Assembly (NCBI RefSeq): GCF_014646275.1
Contig: NZ_BMND01000007.1
Location: 124,001-188,000, forward strand
Direction: 5' to 3'
DNA from: Streptomyces kronopolitis
Lineage (GTDB): Bacteria; Actinomycetota; Actinomycetes; Streptomycetales; Streptomycetaceae
DNA length: 64,000 bases
Part shown: one piece after another, positions 6,286-14,811 of the stretch
Layout: each line of letters opens with the position of its first letter
Position numbering within the stretch: the stretch's first letter is position 1
Notes under the pieces: generated by a model
Databases searched by the model: none
What the model was told of the DNA's origin: nothing
Seen by the model: only the letters and a program-made list of their open reading frames with translations
Position numbers and translations under genes: made by a program

Positions 6286-6939
6286 TCAGTTGCCCAGGCC
6301 GGCGTCTCGGGCCAGGAGGGCGGCCTGTACGCGGTTTTCGCAGTTCAGTTTGGCGAGGATGCGGCTCACGTACGTTTTGACCGTGGCCTCGCTCATGTGG
6401 ATTCGTTGGCCGGCGTCCGCGTTGGACAGGCCCTCGCCCAGCAGTGCCAGGACCTCCAGCTCGCGGCCCGACAGGGTCTCCAGCCGGCGGCGGGCCTGTT
6501 CGGCGCGGCGTGTGCTCTGGCCGGATGCCAGGGAGTCGACGACGTGACGGGTGGCGCCCGGTGACAGGTAGGCGTCTCCGGCCGCGGCGGCCCGGACGGC
6601 TCCCATCAGCTCCGCGGGCGCCGAGTCCTTGAGGAGGAAGCCGGCGCTGCCCTCGGCCAGGGCGCGCAGCACGTTCTGCTGGTCCCCGAAGGTGGTGAGG
6701 ATCAGCACCCGTGCGTCGGGGGCGGCGCGGCGGAGTTCGGCGAGGGCGGTCAGGCCGTCCATGACCGGCATCTGGATGTCGAGCAGGACGACGTCCACCC
6801 GCTGGGCGCGGGCCAGTTCGGTCGCCTCGCGGCCGTTCGCCGCCTCCGCGACGACGTCGATGTCGTCGGCCGAGGTGAGAATCATCCTGATACCCGCCCG
6901 GATGAGCGGCTCGTCATCCGCGACGAGAACCTTGATCAC
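6286..6939 (-). CDS. NarL/LuxR-family two-component response regulator
   Basis: 217 aa from the GTG at 6939, which has GCAGGAG 7 nt upstream; the longer frame from 6999 has no such site. Receiver domain residues 1-120: acidic pair D8-D9, phospho-acceptor D54 in VVLLDIQMP, and K104 in FLLKDSAP. The C-terminal LuxR helix-turn-helix occupies about 150-215 (LSGRELEVLALLGEGLSNADAGQRIHMSEATVKTYVSRILAKL). It lies 96 nt downstream of the histidine kinase in the same orientation and is its likely partner. Phosphorylation should promote DNA binding; targets are not evident. Copy B of the repeat and a palindrome follow its stop. Confidence 0.93.
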   Translation of the reverse strand: MIKVLVADDEPLIRAGIRMILTSADDIDVVAEAANGREATELARAQRVDVVLLDIQMPVMDGLTALAELRRAAPDARVLILTTFGDQQNVLRALAEGSAGFLLKDSAPAELMGAVRAAAAGDAYLSPGATRHVVDSLASGQSTRRAEQARRRLETLSGRELEVLALLGEGLSNADAGQRIHMSEATVKTYVSRILAKLNCENRVQAALLARDAGLGN

Positions 6940-7035
6940 GAGTCTCCTGCGCCCTCTTGAACGGTGATGGCTACGGCCGCTCCCATCATCCCCGACCACG
7001 CACCCCGTCCGGACCCCCGGCGAGCGTTCCGCCCC

Positions 7036-8868
7036 TTATGTTGTGACCTCGAAGGACCTCTTCTCGATCAACTTGCCGTCCTTGAAGCAGAACCGGAAGA
7101 CCGGCTCCTTTTCCAAGCTGCTGCCGAGCTCCGAGGAATTCAGGCTGAGGCACTTTGCCCCCTCGGGCACCGGTGGTGCGCCGTCGTCCAGGCCCTCGGT
7201 CAGGACGGAGGAGCCCTCGGGCAACTGCTTGCGCACCGTGGACTCGGGCTGGCCCACCTTTACCGCCGCGTACTCCTTCGGCTCGACCATGGCCTTGTTC
7301 ACCTCGGTCAGGAGGAAGGCCCCACCGACGAGGACGCCGACCACCAGCAGCAGGGCGAGCAGTGCCGCCACCCCGCAGCCGATGGCTATCCCGCCGCTTC
7401 TCTTCTGCGCGCTCATGGCCGTGGCCAGCTCCTTCGGCGATCTGTTCCAGTCGGTGACCGGATCAGCTTCGCCGGGCGGACCCGCCGTGATCTGCTGTCG
7501 AAAGTCGCCCGTCGGATCGACGAACGTCGCCGTCTCGTCGCCGGGCGAGGAGTTGGTGGCGCCGCGCTCCGGCGCCGTGTACGGAAGCACACCCGCCAGC
7601 CGGAAGCCGCCGTCGGTCGTGGCGCCCACATGCACCATGCCGCCGACGAGCCGGGCCCGCTCCCGGAGCCCGGTCAGCCCCTGGCCGCCGCTCACCACAT
7701 TCCGGCCGTCGTCCGCGGTCCCGGGCACGGGGCCGTTCGCGACCTCCACGACCAACGAGTCCGGCTCATAGCGCAGCGCGATGGCGATCGAGGCGCCCGG
7801 CGCGTGCTTGTGGGCGTTGGTCAGGCCCTCCTGGGCTATCCGGTACGCCGCGTGGTCGGCGGTCGGGGCGAGCGGACGCACCTCGCCCGAGCGTCGCAGC
7901 TCCACGGCCGTACCGGCGCTCCGGGACGCCTCCACCAAGTGGTTGATGCCTGCCACCCCGCGCGACGGGGACTTGGCGTCCTCCTCTCCCCTCGCCTCCG
8001 GAGCGGAGGTGGGCGGGCCGCTCGCGACGACCGGGGGAGCGGTCCCGTCCTCGGGGGCGTGGGTGCCGTCCCGCAGCAGCCCCACCACCTCGCGCAGCTC
8101 GCGCATCGCGCTCACCGACGCCTCCCGCAGCACCCCCACGGCTTCGCGCTGTCGCCCGGTCAGCTCGCGGTCCACCTCCAGCGCTCCGGTGTGCACCGAT
8201 ATGAGGGCGAGCTGATGTCCGAGGCTGTCGTGCATGTCCTGCGCGATGCGCTGGCGTTCGCGCATCCGGGCCTGTCCGGCGATCATCGCGCGCTCACGCA
8301 GCAGTTGGGCGTTGTACTCGCGCAGGGTGTCCAGCAGCGTGCGGCGCTGCGACCAGTATCGGCCGGCGAGACCGGGCACGATGGTTGCCACCAGGGTCGC
8401 CAGGGCGCCTATGACCACGGAAGCCGTCGAGACCTGCGGCAACTCCCGTGAGAGTTCCAGGCCGAAGCTGAGGCCGTATGCGACGGCGAAGGTGCCGGTC
8501 GCCCTGCCGACGCCCTCGATCCGGCGCCCGGCGGACCAGCTCGTGACGGGCATCAGCAGCGCGAAACCGTTGCACGGGATGGAGGCCGCGATGGCCACCA
8601 GCAGGACGGTCGCGGGCAGCACCCGGCGCAGCGGCAGCAGCAGTCCGGCGGCCAGTGCGACGGCGGCGATCCCTACCGCGCCCCCGTCGCGCACGGCCTC
8701 GGTTCCTCCCGCAAGCGTCGCCAGCAGCACGCTCAGCAGCGATTCCAGCACGATGCGCCTGGGCGGCCACATCCCGGGAGCGAAGAGAGCCCTGCCCGGT
8801 TCGGCCAGCCGCAGCCCCGTACGCACCCATGCCGTGGGCACCTGCCGAGCGCGCCGTGCACGCTCCAT
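7036..8868 (-). CDS. membrane sensor histidine kinase (HisKA_3) with extra C-terminal membrane-anchored domain
   Basis: 610 aa if started at ATG 8868; GTG 8925 is a longer option and neither start has a strong ribosome binding site. Residues 36-170 hold about four to five hydrophobic helices. HisKA_3 follows with H213 in AQDMHDSLGHQL, an N-box at 341-356 (N351 in EGLTNAHKHA) and a G-box GGQGLTGLRER at 394-404. A long Ser/Gly/Asp insert lies at 270-305. Unusually, after the ATPase domain and a linker there is another transmembrane helix (492-520) and an about 90-residue outer domain with two Cys (C573, C594) and an AVKVGQPESTVRKQLP stretch reminiscent of the BamE/SmpA motif. It pairs with the regulator at 6286. 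Confidence 0.9.
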   Translation of the reverse strand: MERARRARQVPTAWVRTGLRLAEPGRALFAPGMWPPRRIVLESLLSVLLATLAGGTEAVRDGGAVGIAAVALAAGLLLPLRRVLPATVLLVAIAASIPCNGFALLMPVTSWSAGRRIEGVGRATGTFAVAYGLSFGLELSRELPQVSTASVVIGALATLVATIVPGLAGRYWSQRRTLLDTLREYNAQLLRERAMIAGQARMRERQRIAQDMHDSLGHQLALISVHTGALEVDRELTGRQREAVGVLREASVSAMRELREVVGLLRDGTHAPEDGTAPPVVASGPPTSAPEARGEEDAKSPSRGVAGINHLVEASRSAGTAVELRRSGEVRPLAPTADHAAYRIAQEGLTNAHKHAPGASIAIALRYEPDSLVVEVANGPVPGTADDGRNVVSGGQGLTGLRERARLVGGMVHVGATTDGGFRLAGVLPYTAPERGATNSSPGDETATFVDPTGDFRQQITAGPPGEADPVTDWNRSPKELATAMSAQKRSGGIAIGCGVAALLALLLVVGVLVGGAFLLTEVNKAMVEPKEYAAVKVGQPESTVRKQLPEGSSVLTEGLDDGAPPVPEGAKCLSLNSSELGSSLEKEPVFRFCFKDGKLIEKRSFEVTT

Positions 8869-8975
8869 ACCTTCCACACCTGTCACGTGGTCACGGTAAG
8901 CAGCCCCATGCGCCGAGGACATCACCTTTCGTCGCGAGGTGCAGCAACGAAAGTCTCACGACGGCGGCGGCAAGG

Positions 8976-9851
8976 TCAGATGACCGGTGGCCGGCCCAGC
9001 CTCGTCATGCGCCAGACCGTGCGCCAGCGCATCGGGCGGCGGCGGCCGCAGGGGGTGCGGACGCCCTCGGTGAAGCCGGCGGCCCAGGCGCGGAGGCCGG
9101 GGAGGGAGCGGGTGCGCAGCGCCGTCAGGAGTGCCCATACGCCGAGGTAGACCGGGACCAGGACGGCGGGGAGGTGGCGCTTGGCCAGCCAGACGCGGTT
9201 GCGGGCGACCATGCGGTGGTAGACGGCATGCCGCGTGGGGGAGGTGTAGGGGTGCTGGAGCACGAGTTCGGGGGCGTAGCGGATGTCCCAGCCGTCGTCC
9301 AGGGCCCGCCAGGCGAGGTCGGTTTCCTCGTGGGCGTAGAAGAACTCCTCGGGCCAGCCGCCGATTCTGTCCAGCATCGGCACGGACAGGGAGTGCCCGC
9401 CGCCGAGGAAGGTGGTGACCAGGCCGCCGTGCGCCGGGTCGCCGACCCGCAGGCGGGGGACGTGCCGGCGCTGGGTGCGGCCCCGTTCGTCGGCGATGCG
9501 GAAGCTCACGATCCCCAACGTCGGCTCACGGGTGTGCAGTTCGGCCAGCCGGCTGAAGACGTCGTTGCTGATCAGCAGGCCGTCGTCGTCCAGGTCGACG
9601 ACCAGGTCGAGGTCCCCGAGCTTGCGCAGCTCGTCCAGGGCGACGTTGCGGCCACCGGAGACGCCGAGGTTGTCGGTCAGCTCGACGCCCAGCGCGCCGT
9701 GCGGAAGCGGGGGGAGCGGCGAGCCGTTCCCGATGACCACGACATGCGCCGGCTGGAGGTCCTGCTTGGCGACCGAATCCAGCAGGGCCTGCAGTTCGGC
9801 CGGGCGGTTCCCCATGGTCAAGATGGCGACGCCTACGCGCAGATGACGCAC
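8976..9851 (-). CDS. family 2 glycosyltransferase (rhamnosyltransferase-like)
   Basis: About 291 aa from the GTG at 9851, which has GGAG nine bases upstream; longer frames add a Pro/Arg-rich, non-conserved leader. GT-A fold: VGVAILTMGNRPAELQALLDSV at the N-terminus, a DLDDDG metal/nucleotide-sugar motif at residues 87-91, and GGWPEEFFYAHEETDLAWRALDDGW, the acceptor-site ED-type motif of GT2 enzymes. The C-terminus has one hydrophobic segment (LPAVLVPVYLGVWALLTALR) and then a basic tail, suggesting peripheral membrane attachment. It probably adds a sugar to a cell-wall or exopolysaccharide precursor; the sugar is not known. Confidence 0.88.
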   Translation of the reverse strand: MRHLRVGVAILTMGNRPAELQALLDSVAKQDLQPAHVVVIGNGSPLPPLPHGALGVELTDNLGVSGGRNVALDELRKLGDLDLVVDLDDDGLLISNDVFSRLAELHTREPTLGIVSFRIADERGRTQRRHVPRLRVGDPAHGGLVTTFLGGGHSLSVPMLDRIGGWPEEFFYAHEETDLAWRALDDGWDIRYAPELVLQHPYTSPTRHAVYHRMVARNRVWLAKRHLPAVLVPVYLGVWALLTALRTRSLPGLRAWAAGFTEGVRTPCGRRRPMRWRTVWRMTRLGRPPVI

Positions 9852-10069
9852 AGAAGAATGCTCCGTTCTTGGCGGTCCTCTCGGGATGCTAGCCGCCGGA
9901 GGAGGCCACCGCGTGCCACGGCACCTCTGCGGCGACATCCCGGCCGGGCGGCTCCGGCGGGCGGCCGCACCGGTGGCCGGGCGCGCGGTCGCGGCGCACC
10001 ATGGAAGGACCGGATGGAAGGGCCAGGGGCGGACACGAAGGACCAGGGGGGTGGCAGGAGGAAGCCCTC

Positions 10070-10432
10070 ATGATGGAAGTCAAAACGGTCGACAAGCCGG
10101 ATGAACGGCGCGACTTTCCCCGGGGTCACCTCGAAGCCCTGCACCTCACCGGACTGGACTTCGCCGTGGCCACCTTCGAGCCCGGTTGGCGCTGGTCGGA
10201 GTCGGTGGGCCCGATTGCCGGGACCGACAGCTGCGAGATCCACCACAACTGCTTCATGGTGCAGGGCCGGATGCGGATCCGGATGAACGACGGCGCGGAG
10301 TCCGAAATGGGACCCGGCGACGTCTTCGTCTGCTCGCCCGGTCACGACGCCTGGGTGGTGGGGGACGAGCAGGTCATCGTGTACGACTTCGCGGGCGCCA
10401 TGGCGACCGACTACGGGAAGGCGAAGGAATAG
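10070..10432 (+). CDS. small single-domain cupin protein
   Basis: 120 aa, start ATG at 10070 with CAGGAGGA 7 nt before it. One cupin barrel: CEIHHNCFMVQGRMRIRM gives the first metal-ligand strand (HH...) and GPGDVFVCSPGHDAWVVGDEQVIVYDF the second (GD...PGH). No other domain. Such stand-alone cupins bind a metal and are often of unknown substrate; possible roles include sensing or protection. GT2 gene is divergent and 218 nt away. Confidence 0.75.
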   Translation: MMEVKTVDKPDERRDFPRGHLEALHLTGLDFAVATFEPGWRWSESVGPIAGTDSCEIHHNCFMVQGRMRIRMNDGAESEMGPGDVFVCSPGHDAWVVGDEQVIVYDFAGAMATDYGKAKE

Positions 10433-10776
10433 CCGCCGCGCCCTGCGGGGCGTGGCAGCGGAATACGGGAATGCGCCGGCCGGGGTGCGGTGGCGGCGAG
10501 GGTCGCAGCCGGGTCCCGGCCGCGCCGCCTCGCGCCCCGACGCGCCCCGGCCGACGGTCAGGGGCGCCGGTCAGGTGCGTCGGGGGCCGTCGGACCTGGT
10601 GTGGAAGGCGGCGCGCGGGCGTGGCGATCCCCACTCCGATCGGGATGTCTAGGAACGTGATCGGTGGGCAGGGGTGCGGGACGGTCCGGCGTGCGGAATA
10701 CGTCACGGGTTGTTCCCGTTACCGCAGCCGGAGACCGACTGACAATCGTCGACAGACCGGAAGCAGGGACATACGC
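10433..10776. other. intergenic region carrying the thioredoxin promoter
   Basis: 344 bases between the cupin and thioredoxin genes. A weak GC-rich inverted repeat right after the cupin stop may terminate it. The right end holds a SigR-like promoter (10695-10720). Nothing else was recognised; the open frames here are GC artefacts. Confidence 0.5.
10695..10720 (+). promoter_or_regulatory. SigR-type promoter of the thioredoxin gene
   Basis: GGAAT at 10695-10699 followed by exactly 18 bases and then GTT at 10718-10720 fits the Streptomyces SigR consensus (GGGAAT-N18-GTT), with only the first G changed to C. It ends 56 nt before the thioredoxin ATG. SigR is known to drive thioredoxin genes under thiol-oxidative stress, so the match is functionally consistent. 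Confidence 0.7.
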
Positions 10777-11184
10777 ATGAGCACCATCGAGCTCACCAAG
10801 GACAACTTCGACGAGATCGTCTCCGGCAACGATTTCGTCCTGATCGACTTCTGGGCCGAGTGGTGCGGGCCGTGCAAGCAGTTCGGCCCGGTGTTCGAGA
10901 AGTCGTCGGAGACGCACGAGGACCTCGTCTTCGCCAAGGTCGACACGGAGGCGCAGCCCGAGCTGGCGCAGGCCCTCCAGATCCAGTCCATCCCGACCGT
11001 GATGATCGTCCGGGAGAACATCGCCGTCTTCGCCCAGCCGGGCGCGCTGCCCGCGGAGGCCCTGGAGGACGTCATCGGCCAGGCCCGCGCGCTGGACATG
11101 GACGAGGTCCGGGCGTCGGTCACCGAGGCCCAGCAGGCCGAGCAGGCGCAGGGCGAACAGGGTCAGCAGGCGCAGAGCTCGTGA
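10777..11184 (+). CDS. trxA: thioredoxin
   Basis: 135 aa. The thioredoxin fold is complete: FVLIDFWAEWCGPCKQF contains the redox-active WCGPC, and SIPTVMIV provides the cis-Pro loop. The C-terminus is extended by about 25 residues rich in Gln/Ala/Glu, beyond the usual about 108 aa. Cytosolic; it would receive electrons from thioredoxin reductase and reduce protein disulfides. A SigR-like promoter lies upstream, and its stop overlaps the GTG of the next gene (GTGA), so the two are translationally coupled. The symbol follows the family; paralogues elsewhere in the genome are likely. Confidence 0.92.
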   Translation: MSTIELTKDNFDEIVSGNDFVLIDFWAEWCGPCKQFGPVFEKSSETHEDLVFAKVDTEAQPELAQALQIQSIPTVMIVRENIAVFAQPGALPAEALEDVIGQARALDMDEVRASVTEAQQAEQAQGEQGQQAQSS

Positions 11185-11777
11185 GCGACCTTCTTCTGGT
11201 CCGGCACGGCGAGACCGAGTGGAGCAGGGACGGCCGGCACACCAGCTGGACCGATCTGCCCCTGACCGTGGACGGCGAGGAGCAGGCCCGCGCACTGCGG
11301 CCGCTGCTGTCGGGCCGGAAGATCGGGCCGGTGTACGCCAGCCCGATGCAGCGGGCGCTGCGCACCGCCGAACTGGCGGGCCTCGCCCGTCCGCAGATCG
11401 ACGCCGATCTGCGGGAATGGGACTACGGCGGCTACGAGGGCGTCACCACCGCCGAGATCCACCGCGCCCGGCCCGGCTGGTATCTGTTCTCCGACGGGGT
11501 CGCCGAGGGGCCCGAGGCGCATCCGGGGGAGTCGCCCGAGCAGGTGGGGGCGCGCGCCGATCGGGTGCTGGCGCGGATCGCGGCGCAGCTCGCCGCGGAC
11601 GAGGGCGATGTGGCGCTGGTGGCGCACGCGCACTTCCTGCGGGTGCTGGCCGCCCGCCGCCTCGGCCTGCCGCCCGCCGCCGGCGGACTCTTCACCTTCG
11701 AGACCGGGGCCGTGTGCGTCCTGGGCACCGAGCACGACCGCCCCGCGGTGGTGGCCTGGAACGCCAGGAGTCTGTGA
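11181..11777 (+). CDS. histidine phosphatase family protein (phosphoglycerate mutase-like)
   Basis: 198 aa, GTG start overlapping the thioredoxin stop by four bases. LLVRHGETEWSRDGRHTSWTDLPLT carries the catalytic RHGE motif, and VALVAHAHFLRVLAARRL supplies the second catalytic His. SPMQRALRTAELAG and EWDYGGYEG are the other conserved phosphatase-branch residues. This fits acid/sugar phosphatases of the branch (GpmB-like) rather than true mutase. The coupling to thioredoxin is notable, but no functional link is established. Confidence 0.9.
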   Translation: MSDLLLVRHGETEWSRDGRHTSWTDLPLTVDGEEQARALRPLLSGRKIGPVYASPMQRALRTAELAGLARPQIDADLREWDYGGYEGVTTAEIHRARPGWYLFSDGVAEGPEAHPGESPEQVGARADRVLARIAAQLAADEGDVALVAHAHFLRVLAARRLGLPPAAGGLFTFETGAVCVLGTEHDRPAVVAWNARSL

Positions 11778-11816
11778 GGGCCGAGACTGTGCCGCGGGCC
11801 GGTCCGCACGGACCCC

Positions 11817-13013
11817 TCAGCGCCCCCTCCCGGCGTTGAGGCGGGCGGCCTGCCGGGTCAGGTAGTCGCGTTCGGCGAGGTTGGGGGCCTTCCGGGCGGC
11901 CTCGGCGTAGAGCCGTGCGGCCGTTGCCGGGTCGCCGTCGCGTTCGTGCAGGTAGGCGGCCACCGCCGTGTGGCGGGGCAGTGAGTCGTGCAGGGCCGCG
12001 AGCGCCGCCAGTCCGGCGCGCGGCCCGTCGGCCTCGCCGACCGCCACGGCGCGGTTGAGCCGCACGACCGGGCTGTCGGTCAGGCGCACGAGCTCGTCGT
12101 ACCACTCGACGATCTGCACCCAGTCGGTCTCCGCGGCGGTGGCTGCGTCGGCGTGCAGGGCCGCGATCGCGGCCTGGGCCTGGAACTCGCCCAGCCGGTC
12201 GCGGGCGAGCGCCGCCTGGAGGATCGCCACGCCCTCGGTGATCGACTCGGTGTCCCACCGGCCGCGGTCCTGCTCGGCCAGCGGCACCAGGCTGCCGTCG
12301 CGCGCGGTGCGGGTGGCGCGCCGGGCGTGGTGCAGCAGCATGAGGGCGAGCAGCCCCGCCACCTCCGGGTGGTCGATCGCGGCCGCGAGCTGCCGGGTGA
12401 GTCGGATGGCCTCGGCGGCCAGGTCGACGTCGCCGGAGTAGCCCTCGTTGAAGACCAGGTAGAGGACGCGCAGCACGGTGGCGACGTCGCCGGGCCGGTC
12501 GAAACGCACCCCGGACACGGTGCGCTTGGCGCGGCTGATCCGCTGCGCCATGGTCGCCTCGGGCACCAGGTAGGCCCGGGCGATCTGGCGGGTGGTCAGC
12601 CCGCCGACGGCGCGCAGCGTGAGCGCCACCGCGGACGACGGCGTCAGCGACGGGTGGGCGCACAGGAAGTAGAGCTGGAGGGTGTCGTCCACCCCGGACG
12701 CGGGCCCGGGCGCCGGCTCCTCGTCGACGAGTTCCTCACGCCGGCGGCGGGCGCTGTCCGAGCGGGCCTGGTCGAGGAACCGGCGCCAGGCCACGGTGAC
12801 CAGCCAGCCCTTCGGGTCCCGTAGGGGTTCTCCCGGGCCCGAACGCGGCGGAGAGCCCGGGGAAGGGCCGGCCGGCCAGACGCGGACCGCCTCGACCAGC
12901 GCGTCCTGCACGGCGTCCTCGGCCGCCGCGAAGTCGGCTCCGCGGCGGACGAGAAGGGCGATCACGCCCGGCGTGAGGCTCCGGAGCAGGGCCTCGTCCA
13001 TCGGTGCGGTCAC
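11817..13013 (-). CDS. ECF42-group RNA polymerase sigma factor with C-terminal TPR-like extension
   Basis: 398 aa. Region 2 (about 10-85) and region 4 (about 120-185, GGLTTRQIARAYLVPEATMAQRISRAKRTV) are followed by a long about 200-residue alpha-helical extension (VFNEGYSGDVDL...ETDWVQIVEWYDELVRLTDSPVVRLNRAVAVGEADGPRAGL...) typical of DUF6596/ECF42. In this group the extension replaces an anti-sigma factor, and the neighbour is a DGPF (YCII) protein, exactly as here. GTG start at 13013 overlaps the stop of the YCII gene (GTGA), so it is translationally coupled. The inducing signal is unknown. Convergent with the phosphatase gene, 39 nt apart. Confidence 0.92.
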   Translation of the reverse strand: MTAPMDEALLRSLTPGVIALLVRRGADFAAAEDAVQDALVEAVRVWPAGPSPGSPPRSGPGEPLRDPKGWLVTVAWRRFLDQARSDSARRRREELVDEEPAPGPASGVDDTLQLYFLCAHPSLTPSSAVALTLRAVGGLTTRQIARAYLVPEATMAQRISRAKRTVSGVRFDRPGDVATVLRVLYLVFNEGYSGDVDLAAEAIRLTRQLAAAIDHPEVAGLLALMLLHHARRATRTARDGSLVPLAEQDRGRWDTESITEGVAILQAALARDRLGEFQAQAAIAALHADAATAAETDWVQIVEWYDELVRLTDSPVVRLNRAVAVGEADGPRAGLAALAALHDSLPRHTAVAAYLHERDGDPATAARLYAEAARKAPNLAERDYLTRQAARLNAGRGR

Positions 13014-13417
13014 TCCGTGATGGTGGGCGGCGCGGTCAGGAACGGGCGCACCTCCAGCCACTCGTGGATCGGCTTCCCGCCCGCCCCGGGGGCGGCCGAC
13101 AGCTCACCGGCCAGCTCGACGGCGCGCTCGTGGGTGTCGACGTCGATCACCATCCAGCCGGCGATGAGGTCCTTGGTCTCGGCGAAGGGGCCGTCGGTGA
13201 CCGGCGGGCGCCCCTCGCCGTCGTACCGCACCCAGGACCCCTCGGGGGCGAGCGCCTGACCGTCGACGAACTCGCCGGTCTTCTCGAGCCGGGCCGCGAA
13301 GTCGTTCATGTACTGGATGTGCGCCGAGATCTCTTCCGGCGTCCACCGGTCCATGGGGACGTCGTTGACCGCGGCCGGTGCGCCTCGGTAGTGCTTGAGC
13401 AGCAGGTACTTGGCCAT
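13010..13417 (-). CDS. YCII/DGPF-domain protein, partner of ECF42 sigma factor
   Basis: 135 aa. MAKYLLLKHYRG at the start and VTDGPFAETKDLIAGWMVIDVDTHERAVELAGELSAAPG are the hallmark of DGPF/YCII proteins, a dimeric alpha-beta barrel fold. It is the first gene of a two-gene operon with the ECF42 sigma factor and overlaps it by four bases. Conserved co-occurrence in actinobacteria suggests it either senses the signal or is the main target. No catalytic function is established. Confidence 0.9.
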   Translation of the reverse strand: MAKYLLLKHYRGAPAAVNDVPMDRWTPEEISAHIQYMNDFAARLEKTGEFVDGQALAPEGSWVRYDGEGRPPVTDGPFAETKDLIAGWMVIDVDTHERAVELAGELSAAPGAGGKPIHEWLEVRPFLTAPPTITE

Positions 13418-13593
13418 CGTGCCTCTCCTCGGTGCTGGTGCGACCCATTGTGGTCGCGTTCACCCCGGGGACGGAGCCGGACGCGGGTTCTCGACATCGC
13501 GGGCCGAGGTTTTTCCGGACCGCGTGGAGGGCGGGCCGCCGCCCAGCCCTGAGCAGGACTCCGGGCGGGCCCGAGAGGCTTTGCGGACAGCCC

Positions 13594-14625
13594 CTAGGGG
13601 GCCATCGGGTCGAGGTGCAGGGGCTGCACCTTGCCCTCGATCATGGCTCCGAGGCCCATGACGGCACAGATGTCGGGGCGGTCCGCGGTGTGCACCGGCA
13701 TGGTCGTGGCCTGATGGATCATCGGCTCCAGGCCGGGGATCAGCGCGCTGCCGCCGGCGAGCACGATGCCGCGCTCCCCGAGGTCGGCCACCAGGTCCGG
13801 CGGGCAGCGCCGCAGGACGGCCCCGATGGCGTCGAGGATCGCGGTCAGCGGGGTGGTGATGGCGTCCCGCACCCGCTCGGTGTCGACGTGCACGGAACGC
13901 GCCATCCCGCTGATCAGGTCCCGGCCGTGCACCTCCGTGGAGCCGGGGGTGAGACCGTCGCCCCCGGAGAGGACCATCTGGAGCGGACGGACGGCCTGGC
14001 CCGCCAGCATCAGCTCGTGGTGCAGCCGCAGGTGCTGGATGACCGCGTGGTCGATGGCGTTGCCGCCCACCGGCACGGTCTCCGCGGCCACGATCGAACC
14101 GAGGGAGAGCACCGCGACCTGCGTGGTTCCCGCGCCGCACACCATGATCATGGTGGCCTCGGGCTGCTCGACCGGCAGCCCGGTGCCCACCGCGGCCGCC
14201 ACCAGGGTGTCGACCATCTCCACCCGCCGCGCGCCCAGCCCCGTCAGCGTCTCCACGGCGGCCCGCTGCGCCAGCGGTTCGCTGCCGTGCGGCAGGCAGA
14301 TCGCGGCCCGCGTCGAGGGGCGCCGCCGCCAGGTCTTGCGCAGCTTGTCGCCGACGAGGGTGCGCAGCAGCCGCTGGGCCATGTCGATGTCGACGATGGT
14401 GCCGTTCGAGACCGGGCGCACCACCCGGATGTAGTCGGGGGTGCGGCCGTCCATCACCTCGGCCTGCGCCCCCACGGCCAGCAGCGCCCCGGTGCGGGTG
14501 TTGATCGCCGCGACGGTGGGTTCGTCCACGACCAGCCCCTGGTGCTTCACATACACCCTGGTCCGGGCGGCGCCGATGTCGATGGCGGCCGAGCAGCGGC
14601 GCAGTTGGGCGAGGCTGATGTTCAT
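13594..14625 (-). CDS. MreB/Mbl-like actin-family protein
   Basis: 343 aa. Actin-type ATPase motifs: AAIDIGAARTRVYV (phosphate 1), MIMVCGAGTTQVAVLSLG (phosphate 2) and GIVLAGGSALIPGLE (adenosine). PVSNGTIVDIDMAQRLLRTLV is the connecting MreB signature. The phosphate-1 loop reads DIGAARTRV rather than the canonical DLGTANTLV, so it belongs to the more divergent third MreB-like branch of streptomycetes. Here it stands alone, not with mreC/mreD/pbp2. Likely role: cytoskeletal filament associated with spore wall or membrane, inferred from family. ATG at 14625; the GGGGAGGAA box is 6 nt upstream. Confidence 0.88.
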   Translation of the reverse strand: MNISLAQLRRCSAAIDIGAARTRVYVKHQGLVVDEPTVAAINTRTGALLAVGAQAEVMDGRTPDYIRVVRPVSNGTIVDIDMAQRLLRTLVGDKLRKTWRRRPSTRAAICLPHGSEPLAQRAAVETLTGLGARRVEMVDTLVAAAVGTGLPVEQPEATMIMVCGAGTTQVAVLSLGSIVAAETVPVGGNAIDHAVIQHLRLHHELMLAGQAVRPLQMVLSGGDGLTPGSTEVHGRDLISGMARSVHVDTERVRDAITTPLTAILDAIGAVLRRCPPDLVADLGERGIVLAGGSALIPGLEPMIHQATTMPVHTADRPDICAVMGLGAMIEGKVQPLHLDPMAP

Positions 14626-14811
14626 GGGTGATTCCTCCCCGATGGGCCGGTGTGGGCGGAGCGCGCGGGCGGCCCGTTCGCCAGGAGCCGCTGAGCGCCA
14701 TCCTCCGGGCGTGCGCGGCCGGCCGCCTGTCGGGAGGTCCGCTCGGGGGACGGGTGCGGGGCGGTTGCGGCAGCGGAGTGAGGCGGTGCGGCGCGCGGCT
14801 CCGGCGGGCCC

